Notes: generated by a model not told the origin, from the sequence alone. A DNA stretch of 64,000 nt from RGIG5681 sp034180345 (GCA_034180345.1 JAXFOQ010000040.1:24387-88386); one strand, 5' to 3'; counted from the first letter of the stretch, positions 53,516 to 62,507 are shown. Made by a program: numbers and translations.

Positions 53516-54170
53516 AGGAATTATATTTGATTTAGATGGGACACTATTAGATACGATAACCGATCTTAAAACAGCGACCAATCATGCCTTAAAAGCTTAT
53601 GGTTTTAAGGAGGTTAACTACTCACAAACCTTGGCAGCCGTTGGCAATGGTGTACTTAAATTATTAGAAAATTGTGCCAAATATGATGGTAATCAGGAAT
53701 TGAATGATGAAATACTGGGGCTGTTGCTTGAAAAATTTAGCCAAAAGTATCAGGAGTGTTTTATGGATGAAACCAAACCCTATCCTGGTATTATTGAATT
53801 ATTAAAAAAATTAAATGAAAAGAATATTAAAATTGCCATTAATACCAATAAACTCCAAGCCTTTAGTGAGTCTTTGGTAGCTAAAATATTCGGTGATATT
53901 AAGTTTGAAAAGATTATTGGTGATGATTTAAATCACCCTAAAAAACCCGATCCGTTTGCGGCCAATACCCTAGTTGAACTATTTAATTTTGATAAAAAAG
54001 ACATTTTATATGTCGGTGATAGCGAAGTTGACTTATGCACAGCATCTAATGCTGAAGTTGATGGTTGTTTTGTGGCCTGGGGTTTTAGAAAACATCATCA
54101 GATCGCACACATAAAACATAAATATATTGTGCATTCCGTAAAAGAATTAGATGATTTAATATGGTCTTAA
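53505..54170 (+). CDS. HAD-family phosphatase (phosphoglycolate phosphatase-like)
   Basis: 221 residues. HAD motif I FDLDGTLLDT at the N-terminus (two Asp), motif II INTNK, Lys in DDLNHPKKPDP, motif III LYVGDSEVDLCTA. Belongs to the Gph/PpaX group; substrate not set. AGGAGAG precedes the ATG. Ends the mnmE gene run at a strong terminator. Confidence 0.9.
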   Translation: MAYKGIIFDLDGTLLDTITDLKTATNHALKAYGFKEVNYSQTLAAVGNGVLKLLENCAKYDGNQELNDEILGLLLEKFSQKYQECFMDETKPYPGIIELLKKLNEKNIKIAINTNKLQAFSESLVAKIFGDIKFEKIIGDDLNHPKKPDPFAANTLVELFNFDKKDILYVGDSEVDLCTASNAEVDGCFVAWGFRKHHQIAHIKHKYIVHSVKELDDLIWS

Positions 54171-54182
54171 AAGCTATAAATG

Positions 54183-54217
54183 TTTTATCCACACTTTAAA
54201 ATGTGGATAATTTTTTT
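54183..54217 (+). terminator. Terminator built from two inverted TTATCCACA boxes
   Basis: TTATCCACA (54185-54193) pairs with TGTGGATAA (54202-54210), followed by seven T residues. The stem arms equal the consensus DnaA box, probably by chance. Confidence 0.8.
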
Positions 54218-54266
54218 ATTCCCAATTTAAAAACCTAAATATCATTAATTAAACATTAAGTTATTG

Positions 54267-54275
54267 TGCTATAAC
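54267..54275 (+). promoter_or_regulatory. Extended -10, predicted leaderless start (sigma-like gene)
   Basis: TGCTATAAC (54267-54275), six bases (CTTGTT), ATG 54282. No ribosome site. Confidence 0.6.
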
Positions 54276-54281
54276 CTTGTT

Positions 54282-54818
54282 ATGCAGGAAGATTTAAAAT
54301 TTAATGAATATGAAAGACAGTATCGCAAGATGATTTATTCGATCATCAATAAGCTCAATGTCAATAATAATATCTGTGTTTTGAGTATTGATGATATGTA
54401 TCAAGAGGGACTGATTGCACTATATGATGCCTTTAAAACCTATGATCGCAATAAGTATGAAATTGCCTTTTCGACCTATTCATATACAATTATCAGAAGA
54501 AGGTTATTACGAGTGGTTGAAAAACATAATAAAAAGGCTAGTTTTGAAACTATTGCCTATGATGCGATGGAAAATATTGATTATTATGCGGAATTTTCTT
54601 ACGAAGATAAGGTTATTTATAATAGTGGCGAGGTTAAATTAAGCGAATATATTAAAAAGCTTCCGAAGCTGGAAAGGCAGATTGCTGAACTCTATATCAA
54701 GAAAAATTCCTATAAAGCAATCGCCGAAAAACTCAATATCAAAGTTAAACAGGTTGATAATAAAATTACTAAAATTAAAAAAATACTAAGAAAAATCTTT
54801 GAAGATAATTATATATAA
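54282..54818 (+). CDS. Sigma-70 family sigma factor
   Basis: 178 residues from ATG 54282. Region 2 (about 10-75): EYERQYRKMIYSIINKL, SIDDMYQEGLIALYDAFKTYD, FSTYSYTIIRRRLLR. Region 4 (about 125-175): LERQIAELYIKKNSYKAIAEKLNIKVKQVDNKITKIKKIL. Between them an acidic linker. It looks like an alternative SigH-type factor rather than the housekeeping one. No anti-sigma gene is adjacent. Its stop is two bases from the end of the convergent relQ-like gene. Confidence 0.87.
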   Translation: MQEDLKFNEYERQYRKMIYSIINKLNVNNNICVLSIDDMYQEGLIALYDAFKTYDRNKYEIAFSTYSYTIIRRRLLRVVEKHNKKASFETIAYDAMENIDYYAEFSYEDKVIYNSGEVKLSEYIKKLPKLERQIAELYIKKNSYKAIAEKLNIKVKQVDNKITKIKKILRKIFEDNYI

Positions 54819-54819
54819 A

Positions 54820-55491
54820 TCATTGGATATTTTTAAGGGCAATTAAATCTTTGAGGTATTGCATTTCTTTATCTAAATGTTCAGCGACCTTGGCACAATT
54901 TAATAATCTTTTTTGAATTTCAAGATCGGTAATTAATTCTTTTTTATATCTTAATTTATGTTCTAATGAGGCCCAAAAATCCATGGCGATAGTACGAAAC
55001 TGTATTTCTACGGGGCAGTCAATTTTTCCAGAATTTAAAAAAATTGGAATTATCACAATTAGGTGATATGAGCGATAACCATTGGTTTTAGGATTGTCGA
55101 TATAGTTAGTTTCACGAATAACTTTAATGTCATTTTGTTTTTTGATGGCCTTTACAATTGAATAAACATCATTTTCAAAGGCACAGATAACCCTAACCCC
55201 AGCAATATCAAAGATATTATTTTTAATGGCTTCAAGACTTAGGGGCAATTTGCGGCGTTTTAGTTTTTCAATGATACTCTTGATAGATTTTAATCGGGTT
55301 TCAATGGATTCAATGGGATTGTTTTCATAGTGCAATGAGAAATCATAGTCGAGAACTCTAAGCTTAGTACCAACTTCTTCAATGGCACATTTACAGTTAT
55401 TCATTATTTCTTGAAATTCTTTAGACTGTGATAGATTATAACTAAATTCTTCTTCCTCGGTAGCGTTTAATAAATAATTTCTTTTATCCAT
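54820..55491 (-). CDS. Small alarmone synthetase ((p)ppGpp synthetase)
   Basis: 223 residues, synthetase domain only. Motifs DIAGVRVICAFENDVY, NPKTNGYRSYHLIVIIP and PVEIQFRTIAMDFWASLEHKLRYK match RelQ/RelP-type proteins that make (p)ppGpp without a hydrolase domain. Convergent with the sigma-like gene with one base between stops. Confidence 0.92.
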   Translation of the reverse strand: MDKRNYLLNATEEEEFSYNLSQSKEFQEIMNNCKCAIEEVGTKLRVLDYDFSLHYENNPIESIETRLKSIKSIIEKLKRRKLPLSLEAIKNNIFDIAGVRVICAFENDVYSIVKAIKKQNDIKVIRETNYIDNPKTNGYRSYHLIVIIPIFLNSGKIDCPVEIQFRTIAMDFWASLEHKLRYKKELITDLEIQKRLLNCAKVAEHLDKEMQYLKDLIALKNIQ

Positions 55492-55526
55492 AATTAAAGA
55501 TTAACAATTTTTAATGAAAAAAACAA
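55492..55526 (-). promoter_or_regulatory. Sigma-A promoter, predicted leaderless start (alarmone synthetase)
   Basis: Minus strand: TTGTTT (55526-55521), 17-bp spacer ending in TG plus T, TAATCT (55503-55498), six bases (TTAATT), ATG 55491. Both -35 and extended -10 are present. Confidence 0.65.
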
Positions 55527-55650
55527 ATACCCACTCGTTTGCGAGGATATGCTTAATATTATATAATTAGCTTGATACTTTTATAAAGTTTGGTTAAGTT
55601 GCATTTTAGACTAAATGAGATATACTAGTTTATGTGCTTAGAGGTAAATT

Positions 55651-57180
55651 ATGAAATTTTTTAATAAAAATAGTAATAAGAAGAAAATGTCTAAAAAACA
55701 GTTGATGAATTGGAGTTTTTCATTATTGTTTATATCATTATTCTTACTCATCGTTGATGAATTTTTGATTTTCAAATATGCTTTTTTAAATTTTAAAAAT
55801 ATAAATTTAATTATTTCAGCAGTCTTGATTTTTATTTTGATTGTTATAGCTTTTATCAATTTAAAAAGAAAAATCAGTAGGGCCAGCATTGTTTTTTCTA
55901 GTATTTACTGTGGTCTTTTGGTCGTATTATTGGCGATGACGATTGGATATATTGGTTTATTTGATCATATCTTTGGTCGTTTAAGAGGTTCAGGCTACAA
56001 CGAATATAAGATGAGTGTTGTTGTTTTGGCAGATAGTAAATACCAAGAAATTGCAGAATTGAAAGATTTAAAGGTGGCTGTGCCATCAAAAGATACCAAG
56101 AATGTTAAGGACTTTATTAATTCTTTGGCGATTAAGGGTATTAATTTTGAACATGTAGATACGAAATCATATGTTGAAAGCTATAATAAATTATTAAATC
56201 ATGAGGTGGAAGCCTTTATCTTAAATGGTTCACATGAAGAATTTATCAAGGATGAAGATGCTAAGTATAAGAGTAAAATTAGAAAAATATATGAAATCAC
56301 TCTTAAACAGGCCGCTGAAAGTACAGCTAAATACTTAAATGATGGTAGAGTGTTTAATGTCTATATCAGTGGTATTGATACCGAGGGTTCAATTGATACC
56401 GTTTCAAGATCGGATGTTAATATCATTGCTACGGTAAATATGAATACCCACAAGATTTTATTAACCACTACTCCTAGGGATTCCTATGTCAGTATTCCAG
56501 GTGAGGGTTTAGATGAAAAAGACAAATTGACCCATGCAGGCCTATATGGTGTTGATACATCAGTTAAGACCTTAGAAAAACTCTATGGTGTTGATATTAA
56601 TTATTATGCCAAGGTAAATTTCACTACCTTTATAAATATCATTAAACTTATCGGTGATATTAGTATTTATAACGACCAAGCCTTTACATCGTTGCATGGA
56701 GGTTATGAATTTCCTGTTGGCAACATCACTATGAATGCTGAACAAACACTAGGCTTTGTCAGAGAAAGATATTCACTAGCCAATGGTGATTTTGACCGTG
56801 GTAAAAACCAACAAAAAGTTTTAAAAGCAATCTTGAACAAGCTAATTGATCCCAATAATTTGAAAAATTATAAGGCCATTTTAGATACTATCGAAGATTC
56901 AACCCAAACAAATATGGAAGCCAAGACCTTAATGACCATCATCAATGAACAGTTAGACCATGGGGTACCATATACCATTGAAACTCAAGCCCTAGAGGTC
57001 TTTGGTGTCAGTGGGCTTGAGTCCTTCTTAATGCCTGGCCAAGACTTATATATGGCAGAAATCAACGAAGATAGTCTGATAGAAGTTAAAAATAAGATTA
57101 GAAAGGCTATGGATTTGCCGATACTTAATAATCAAGAAGTAAAAACTAATACCAACGAAGGTGAAGGTGTTGAAAATTAA
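55651..57180 (+). CDS. LytR-CpsA-Psr (LCP) family ligase, CpsA-like
   Basis: Attaches glycopolymers (capsule, teichoic acid) to peptidoglycan. 509 residues: three N-terminal membrane helices (about 17-38, 48-70, 78-103) as in streptococcal CpsA, an accessory domain (about 120-220), then the LCP domain (about 235-420: SRSDVNIIATVNMNTHKILLTTTPRDSYV, GDFDRGKNQQKVLKAI). AGAGGT precedes the ATG, with TATACT upstream. First gene of the four-gene surface-polymer cluster. Confidence 0.92.
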   Translation: MKFFNKNSNKKKMSKKQLMNWSFSLLFISLFLLIVDEFLIFKYAFLNFKNINLIISAVLIFILIVIAFINLKRKISRASIVFSSIYCGLLVVLLAMTIGYIGLFDHIFGRLRGSGYNEYKMSVVVLADSKYQEIAELKDLKVAVPSKDTKNVKDFINSLAIKGINFEHVDTKSYVESYNKLLNHEVEAFILNGSHEEFIKDEDAKYKSKIRKIYEITLKQAAESTAKYLNDGRVFNVYISGIDTEGSIDTVSRSDVNIIATVNMNTHKILLTTTPRDSYVSIPGEGLDEKDKLTHAGLYGVDTSVKTLEKLYGVDINYYAKVNFTTFINIIKLIGDISIYNDQAFTSLHGGYEFPVGNITMNAEQTLGFVRERYSLANGDFDRGKNQQKVLKAILNKLIDPNNLKNYKAILDTIEDSTQTNMEAKTLMTIINEQLDHGVPYTIETQALEVFGVSGLESFLMPGQDLYMAEINEDSLIEVKNKIRKAMDLPILNNQEVKTNTNEGEGVEN

Positions 57181-57191
57181 TAAGAGGTTTT

Positions 57192-57884
57192 ATGACAGAA
57201 AAAAATATAGAGTATATTGAAATTGATTTAAAAGAGATTGGAAAGTCAATATGGCTTAAAAAAACTTTAATTTTATTAGTGGCCACTATTTTTGTGGTCC
57301 TTACCTTTGTGATTGGCAAAAAGATTGATAAGAAGGAATATACTATATCAGCTAAATTTATCGTTAATGAAAAGATTACTGATGGTGATGGTAAGATTTT
57401 TGACTTATCTAATGTTTTTTCAAAGGACTATCAGGATATTGCCACTTCTAATAATGTCATTGAAAGAGCAGCTAAAGATTTAAAGGATGTTAATGGTGTA
57501 TCTTCATCACAAATCAAAGCTAAGTTAAAGGCTACATCCTTTAAAGACACCAGAATTGTAACGATATATTTTAGTGATAGTAATAAACAAGTAGCCCTTG
57601 AAGTTACAAAGGCAGTTAGGGATAATGCCCTAATTGAAATCGGTAAAATTTTTAAAAATGTCGATATAAGTTTTATTGATGAGCCGGCTATTTCTGATAC
57701 TCAATCAAGCTTGAGCCTAAAGAAAATCGTACTACTTGCAGCTTTATCGGGTGTTATGCTTCCAATGTTTTTTATTGCCTTAGTGGAAATTTTTGATAAT
57801 CGTATCAAAAATGTTAGTGAGCTTAAAACACTTGGCGATGCTACAATTTTAGGAGTTGTTCCTGCCAATAGGAAGGATAAATAA
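57192..57884 (+). CDS. Wzz/CpsC-type chain-length or kinase-activator protein
   Basis: 230 residues: an N-terminal helix (about 27-45, TLILLVATIFVVLTFVIG), an external domain (about 50-170), a second helix (about 178-198) and a short cytoplasmic tail. Matches CapA/CpsC/YveK, the membrane activator of CpsD-type BY-kinases and polymer-length regulator. The partner CpsD follows at once. Confidence 0.88.
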   Translation: MTEKNIEYIEIDLKEIGKSIWLKKTLILLVATIFVVLTFVIGKKIDKKEYTISAKFIVNEKITDGDGKIFDLSNVFSKDYQDIATSNNVIERAAKDLKDVNGVSSSQIKAKLKATSFKDTRIVTIYFSDSNKQVALEVTKAVRDNALIEIGKIFKNVDISFIDEPAISDTQSSLSLKKIVLLAALSGVMLPMFFIALVEIFDNRIKNVSELKTLGDATILGVVPANRKDK

Positions 57885-57885
57885 A

Positions 57886-58512
57886 ATGGATAATAAATTG
57901 ACTTTAATTAATAAAAATAATTATAAAAAGGCCAAAGATCAATATAACAAGGTGATTTTAAATTTAGACTTATATGCCCATGATTTTAAAACGATTATGT
58001 TTACATCATCACTTAACCGTGAAAATAGAACCTATACTTTAATTAATTTGGTTATTTCAATGTCCAAGTTAAATAAAAAGATCTTAATTATTGATGCGGA
58101 TATGTATAAATCAAAGTTATCTAATTCATTTAGTGGTGAAGTTAAAAATAATTTGAATGATTATTTATTGGATAAATGTACGGCCAAGGATATTATTTAT
58201 AATACTGATTTAAATGGGGTTAAATTACTTCCATCTAAACCTGATGCTGAAGGTCTGAGCCTACTAGTTAATGAAAGGTTTGAAGCATTGATTGCCGATC
58301 AAAAAGCTAATTATGATTATATTTTAATTAACACTGCCCCGATGTCTTTATATGGCGATGTAAATGTGGTGGCTAAATGTTGTGAAGGCAGCATTTTAGT
58401 TGTTAGAGAGCGCCGTGTTAAAAGACAACAATACGAAGATAATGTTAAACGATTAAATGATTTGATTAGTGTTGGTAATCATTTTATCGGGCTTATCTTT
58501 TGTAAATTCTAA
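57886..58512 (+). CDS. CpsD-like BY-kinase homologue with degenerate active site
   Basis: 208 residues from ATG 57886 (AAGGA upstream). The fold of bacterial tyrosine kinases is recognizable: Walker A prime KILIIDADMYKS (Asp70, Asp72) is kept. But the P-loop, normally GEGKST, reads RENRTY (45-50), with Arg for the invariant Lys; Walker B IIDTPP reads LINTAP, with Asn for Asp; and no C-terminal tyrosine cluster is present. It probably cannot bind or transfer phosphate normally and may be a structural partner of the CpsC-like protein. Confidence 0.85.
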   Translation: MDNKLTLINKNNYKKAKDQYNKVILNLDLYAHDFKTIMFTSSLNRENRTYTLINLVISMSKLNKKILIIDADMYKSKLSNSFSGEVKNNLNDYLLDKCTAKDIIYNTDLNGVKLLPSKPDAEGLSLLVNERFEALIADQKANYDYILINTAPMSLYGDVNVVAKCCEGSILVVRERRVKRQQYEDNVKRLNDLISVGNHFIGLIFCKF

Positions 58513-58532
58513 TTTTAGAAAGGTGTGATTTA

Positions 58533-59984
58533 ATGTATAACAAGACAGTAAGTGGCATATTCAAACACTTTGATTTTCTGTTATTGGACTTATTTAGTCT
58601 TTTGATAGCTTTTTTTACAGCCTATATTGTGCGTTTTGGTTTAAAGATGTCAGGATATTACTTCAAACATTTTACCTATCTTAATTTAATGTTTGTAGTA
58701 CTTTTAATTGATTTTTTAATTATCAGTTTTAATGAAACCTTTAAAAATGTTCTTAAAAGAGAGAATTATAAGGAAATTGCCAAGACTTTTAACCATGTGG
58801 TTTTAGTAACATTATCACTTACCTTTTATTTGGTTGTGGTTCAAAAAAGTGAGATTTATTCACGAACATTTATTTTTTATTTAATTTCTATCTATGCCGT
58901 TTTTAGTCTGGTGATAAGACATCTTTATAAAAAATATTTTTATTATTCACTGATGCGTAGACATAAAAAAACTTTGATGATTGTAACGACCAGTGATGGA
59001 CTCGATGAGATTTTAAATAGTCAAAAAAGTTTTAGTTTTTACAATGTTAAGGGTCTAGCCATCCTTGATCAAAATTGTATTGGTCAGGAATTTGGTGGTC
59101 TGAAAGTAATTGCTGATGAACGAAATGTTATTGAATACCTATGTGGTAATTGGGTTGATGAAATATTTGTATCCCTATCTCAAGATGATGCCTATCAGTC
59201 ATTAATTGATAAATTTATTGAAACTGGTACGGTAGTACATACCTATATTGCCCAATCTAAACAACATATCGGTCGAGTTAAAATCGTTGAAAAGCTCGGG
59301 GAATTTAATGTTATTACCTGTAGCATTAATTGTGCCAGTGTGCAACAGTTGGTGGTAAAAAGACTATTTGATATTTTTGTAGGGATTGTCGGTTGCTTCT
59401 TTACTTTGATATTGGTAATTGTTATTGGACCGATTATTTATTTGAAAAGTCCAGGGCCGATTTTCTTTAATCAAATTAGAGTTGGTAGAAACGGTAAAAA
59501 ATTTAAAATGTATAAGTTCAGAAGTATGTATATGGATGCTGAAGAACGCAAGCAGGAATTGATGAAACAAAACCGTATTAAAGATGGAATGATGTTTAAA
59601 ATGGACTTTGATCCACGAATTATCGGCAATACCATTGATAAAAATGGCAAGCGTAAAAAGGGTATTGGTAATTTTATCAGAACGACCAGCCTTGATGAAT
59701 TTCCACAATTTTTCAATGTATTAAAGGGTGATATGAGCCTTATCGGTACCCGCCCACCGACTGTTGATGAATTTGAAAAATATCAACTTCACCACCATGC
59801 CCGCTTAGCTTTTAAACCTGGGCTTACTGGTATGTGGCAGGTGAATGGTCGCTCAAGGATTGTCGATTTTGAAGAAGTAGTTAAATTGGATACCCAATAT
59901 ATTGAACAGTGGTCAATTAGTTTAGATATTAAAATTATTTTTAAGACAATTTCGGTGTTGCTTAAAAAAGACGGTTCAATGTAA
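58533..59984 (+). CDS. Undecaprenyl-phosphate sugar-1-phosphate transferase (CpsE/WbaP-like)
   Basis: 483 residues. Four to five N-terminal membrane helices (about 10-130), a CoA-binding-like middle domain, another helix (about 275-298), and the catalytic bacterial sugar-transferase domain: KSPGPIFFNQIRVGRNGKKF, KFRSMYMDAEER, LDEFPQFFNVLKGDMSLIGTRP, FKPGLTGMWQVNGRS. Puts the first sugar phosphate on the lipid carrier. No glycosyltransferase, flippase or polymerase gene follows; the next gene is cysS. Confidence 0.93.
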   Translation: MYNKTVSGIFKHFDFLLLDLFSLLIAFFTAYIVRFGLKMSGYYFKHFTYLNLMFVVLLIDFLIISFNETFKNVLKRENYKEIAKTFNHVVLVTLSLTFYLVVVQKSEIYSRTFIFYLISIYAVFSLVIRHLYKKYFYYSLMRRHKKTLMIVTTSDGLDEILNSQKSFSFYNVKGLAILDQNCIGQEFGGLKVIADERNVIEYLCGNWVDEIFVSLSQDDAYQSLIDKFIETGTVVHTYIAQSKQHIGRVKIVEKLGEFNVITCSINCASVQQLVVKRLFDIFVGIVGCFFTLILVIVIGPIIYLKSPGPIFFNQIRVGRNGKKFKMYKFRSMYMDAEERKQELMKQNRIKDGMMFKMDFDPRIIGNTIDKNGKRKKGIGNFIRTTSLDEFPQFFNVLKGDMSLIGTRPPTVDEFEKYQLHHHARLAFKPGLTGMWQVNGRSRIVDFEEVVKLDTQYIEQWSISLDIKIIFKTISVLLKKDGSM

Positions 59985-59985
59985 T

Positions 59986-60013
59986 AAAGCAGGATAATGA
60001 TGACCTGCTTTTG
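59986..60013 (+). terminator. Terminator of surface-polymer cluster
   Basis: AAAGCAGG (59986-59993) pairs with CCTGCTTT (60004-60011), followed by TG. Confidence 0.7.
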
Positions 60014-60042
60014 TGCTTTAATATAATATTGGAGGAAAGATG

Positions 60043-61377
60043 ATGAAATTAAGGATCTATAATACTAAAACTTTAAAACTTGAAGAATTTAAACCCATTA
60101 AGGAAAAAGAAGTTAAGATGTATGTTTGTGGACCTACAGTTTATGATAATATTCATATCGGTAATGCTCGACCGGTAGTGGTTTTTGATACTTTAAGAAG
60201 ACTTTTGGAAGCCATTGGCTATGATGTTAAGTATGTCAGTAATTATACCGATGTCGATGATAAAATTATTAAACGTGCCCATGAAAGAGGTATTGATGAG
60301 TTTGAATTAACCAAGGAGATGATTGCTGCCTATAATGATGTACGGACAGCACTTAATGCTAAAGATTTATATAAAACTCCCAAGGTTACCGAAACCATGG
60401 ACGATATTATTAACTTCATTGATGAACTGGTGATGAATGGTAATGCCTATGTTAAAGATGGTGATGTATATTTTAGGGTTGCATCCATTGATGATTATGG
60501 CAGTCTATCACATCAAAATCTTGAAGATCTGAAGGCAGGGGCTCGTGTTGAAGAAAATGATAAGAAGGAATCACCCCTAGATTTTGTCCTTTGGAAGCAA
60601 ACAGAAATGGGGATTAAATGGCCAACAAAATATTCAATCGGCAGACCTGGCTGGCATTCTGAGTGTGTAGTTATGATTAAAAAAGAATTGGGTAATCTGA
60701 TTGATATTCATGCTGGGGGTAGGGACTTACGCTTTCCTCACCATGAAAATGAGCGTGCTCAAGCTAAGGCTTTATACAATTCTGATTTAGCTAATTATTG
60801 GTTACATAATGGGATGTTGACCTTTGGCGGTGAAAAAATGAGTAAATCCCTAGGTAATTTGGTATTGAGTAAGGATGCCATTGAAAAACATGGTGCCAAT
60901 ACCATCAGATGGCTACTATTGAGCGCTCAATATCGTGATGTTCTTTCATATACCGAGGATACAATTAATAATGCCAAAAAAGAATTAATTAAGGTTATCA
61001 ATGTCATTAAAAAGGCATCACTGATCCTTAATATTAACGATTATCAAACTGATGACTTTGATCAAGAACACTACAATCATTTTATTGAGGCAATGTGCGA
61101 TGATTTGAATACCCCTAATGCCTATACCCATATTTTTGAGATGGTAAAAATTATCAATCAAGACTTGCGTGTTAGTGGTGTTGATTATCAGAGTCTAGCC
61201 TCTCATCTTAATGCCTTGACTAAGTCTTTGGATGTTTTGGGTATTACTTATGAAGTGCTTAATTTAAGTGCTGATGATAAAAAGCTTTATCTTGATTGGC
61301 AATCAGCTAAACATAATAAAGACTTTGATCAGGCTGACCGGTTAAGAAATATTTTAAATTCCAAGGGTATTCTATGA
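60043..61377 (+). CDS. cysS: Cysteinyl-tRNA synthetase
   Basis: 444 residues from ATG 60043 (GGAGG seven bases upstream). HIGH motif appears as HIGNAR in GPTVYDNIHIGNARP, zinc-ligand Cys and HHENERAQA are present, KMSKS is exact (EKMSKSLGN). Slightly short at the C-terminus compared with B. subtilis. No T-box leader fits the short upstream gap. It overlaps mrnC by four bases. Confidence 0.97.
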   Translation: MKLRIYNTKTLKLEEFKPIKEKEVKMYVCGPTVYDNIHIGNARPVVVFDTLRRLLEAIGYDVKYVSNYTDVDDKIIKRAHERGIDEFELTKEMIAAYNDVRTALNAKDLYKTPKVTETMDDIINFIDELVMNGNAYVKDGDVYFRVASIDDYGSLSHQNLEDLKAGARVEENDKKESPLDFVLWKQTEMGIKWPTKYSIGRPGWHSECVVMIKKELGNLIDIHAGGRDLRFPHHENERAQAKALYNSDLANYWLHNGMLTFGGEKMSKSLGNLVLSKDAIEKHGANTIRWLLLSAQYRDVLSYTEDTINNAKKELIKVINVIKKASLILNINDYQTDDFDQEHYNHFIEAMCDDLNTPNAYTHIFEMVKIINQDLRVSGVDYQSLASHLNALTKSLDVLGITYEVLNLSADDKKLYLDWQSAKHNKDFDQADRLRNILNSKGIL

Positions 61378-61757
61378 TCGCTACTAAAGAATTAGCCTGT
61401 AATTCCTATAGTTTTATCGGTGATGCCGTTATGAGTCTTTATGTTCGAGAATTTTTAGTGATGAAGGGTTATCAAAGACCCAAAGATTTACAAGCATTAA
61501 CATTGAGGTTTGTGAGTGCTCAAAGTCAGTATGAGATATATGCTTACTTGAATGATGAAGCTAAGATCTTTAATGAAGTTGAAAAAGAATGGTTTAAAAA
61601 AGGTCGTAATCATATTGGGCATATTCCGAAAAACGGTAATTTAAAAACTTATCAGGTAGCCAGTGGCTTAGAGGCTATTATTGGATACCTATACTTTAAT
61701 GATCAAGAGCGTTTAAAAGAAATAATGACAATGATATTTGAATGGAGAAAATTATGA
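61374..61757 (+). CDS. mrnC: Mini-ribonuclease III
   Basis: Matures 23S rRNA. 127 residues, the RNase III catalytic domain without dsRNA-binding domain. FIGDAVMSLYVREFL, KGRNH and SGLEAIIGYLYF (the catalytic Asp/Glu signatures) are present. Conserved cysS-mrnC-rlmB order. Confidence 0.95.
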   Translation: MIATKELACNSYSFIGDAVMSLYVREFLVMKGYQRPKDLQALTLRFVSAQSQYEIYAYLNDEAKIFNEVEKEWFKKGRNHIGHIPKNGNLKTYQVASGLEAIIGYLYFNDQERLKEIMTMIFEWRKL

Positions 61758-62449
61758 TTAGTTATGGTAAAAACACCTTCTTTGAAGCGATTAAAAACAA
61801 TCGCATCATTAGAGCCTATGTACTAGAAGGAAGTAAGCTTATTAATAATCTTAAAGACAAACATATACCCTTTAACATCAAGAATAAGAAGGACTTAGAT
61901 AAACTGGCTAATTTTGGTAATCACCAAGGAATTGTTTTTGAAGCCAAGGACTATCAAACTTTTGAGCTTGAGGATCTTATCGACCAACAACACCAACTGA
62001 TTATCATGCTTGATGGTATTGAAGATCCCCATAATTTGGGAGCGATGATGAGAACAGGCGATGCCATTGGTATTGATGGTATTATCTATAAGAAACACCA
62101 TGCTGTATCTTTGAGTGATACTGTAGCCAAGGTTAGTACTGGTGCTATTGAGTATATTAAGTGTGTTGAAGTTACCAATCTTACTAAAACAATCGAAGTG
62201 CTTAAAAAAAGAGGTTATTGGATTGTGGGGCTTGAGGCTGATGGTGCTACCGACTACACCAAAATGAACTATGATATGAAAATATGTTTGATTATTGGCT
62301 CTGAGGGTAAGGGTATTTCAAGATTGGTGAGTGATAAATTAGACTTTAAGGTTAGCCTACCGATGAATGGTCATGTGAATAGTTTAAATGCTTCTAATGC
62401 CTTTGCGATTATGGTCTATAAGATTTTTGAATCGCGGCATCAAGCTTAG
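61754..62449 (+). CDS. rlmB: 23S rRNA 2'-O-methyltransferase, TrmH/RlmB family
   Basis: 231 residues from ATG 61754 (GGAG six bases upstream; overlaps the mrnC stop as ATGA). SpoU motifs: LDGIEDPHNLGAMMRTGDAIGIDG, LIIGSEGKGIS, LPMNGHVNSLNASNAFAI. A short N-terminal substrate-binding domain precedes. Methylates 23S rRNA, likely G2251. Confidence 0.95.
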   Translation: MISYGKNTFFEAIKNNRIIRAYVLEGSKLINNLKDKHIPFNIKNKKDLDKLANFGNHQGIVFEAKDYQTFELEDLIDQQHQLIIMLDGIEDPHNLGAMMRTGDAIGIDGIIYKKHHAVSLSDTVAKVSTGAIEYIKCVEVTNLTKTIEVLKKRGYWIVGLEADGATDYTKMNYDMKICLIIGSEGKGISRLVSDKLDFKVSLPMNGHVNSLNASNAFAIMVYKIFESRHQA

Positions 62450-62507
62450 ATATTGCGTGCATTTGAATAAATGCTATAATTTAAGTGTTTAATAAAGGAG
62501 ATTTATT

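Noticed and set aside
59985..60042. T-box leader for cysS
   Set aside because: Only 58 bases separate the genes and they hold a terminator and a promoter-like TATAAT.
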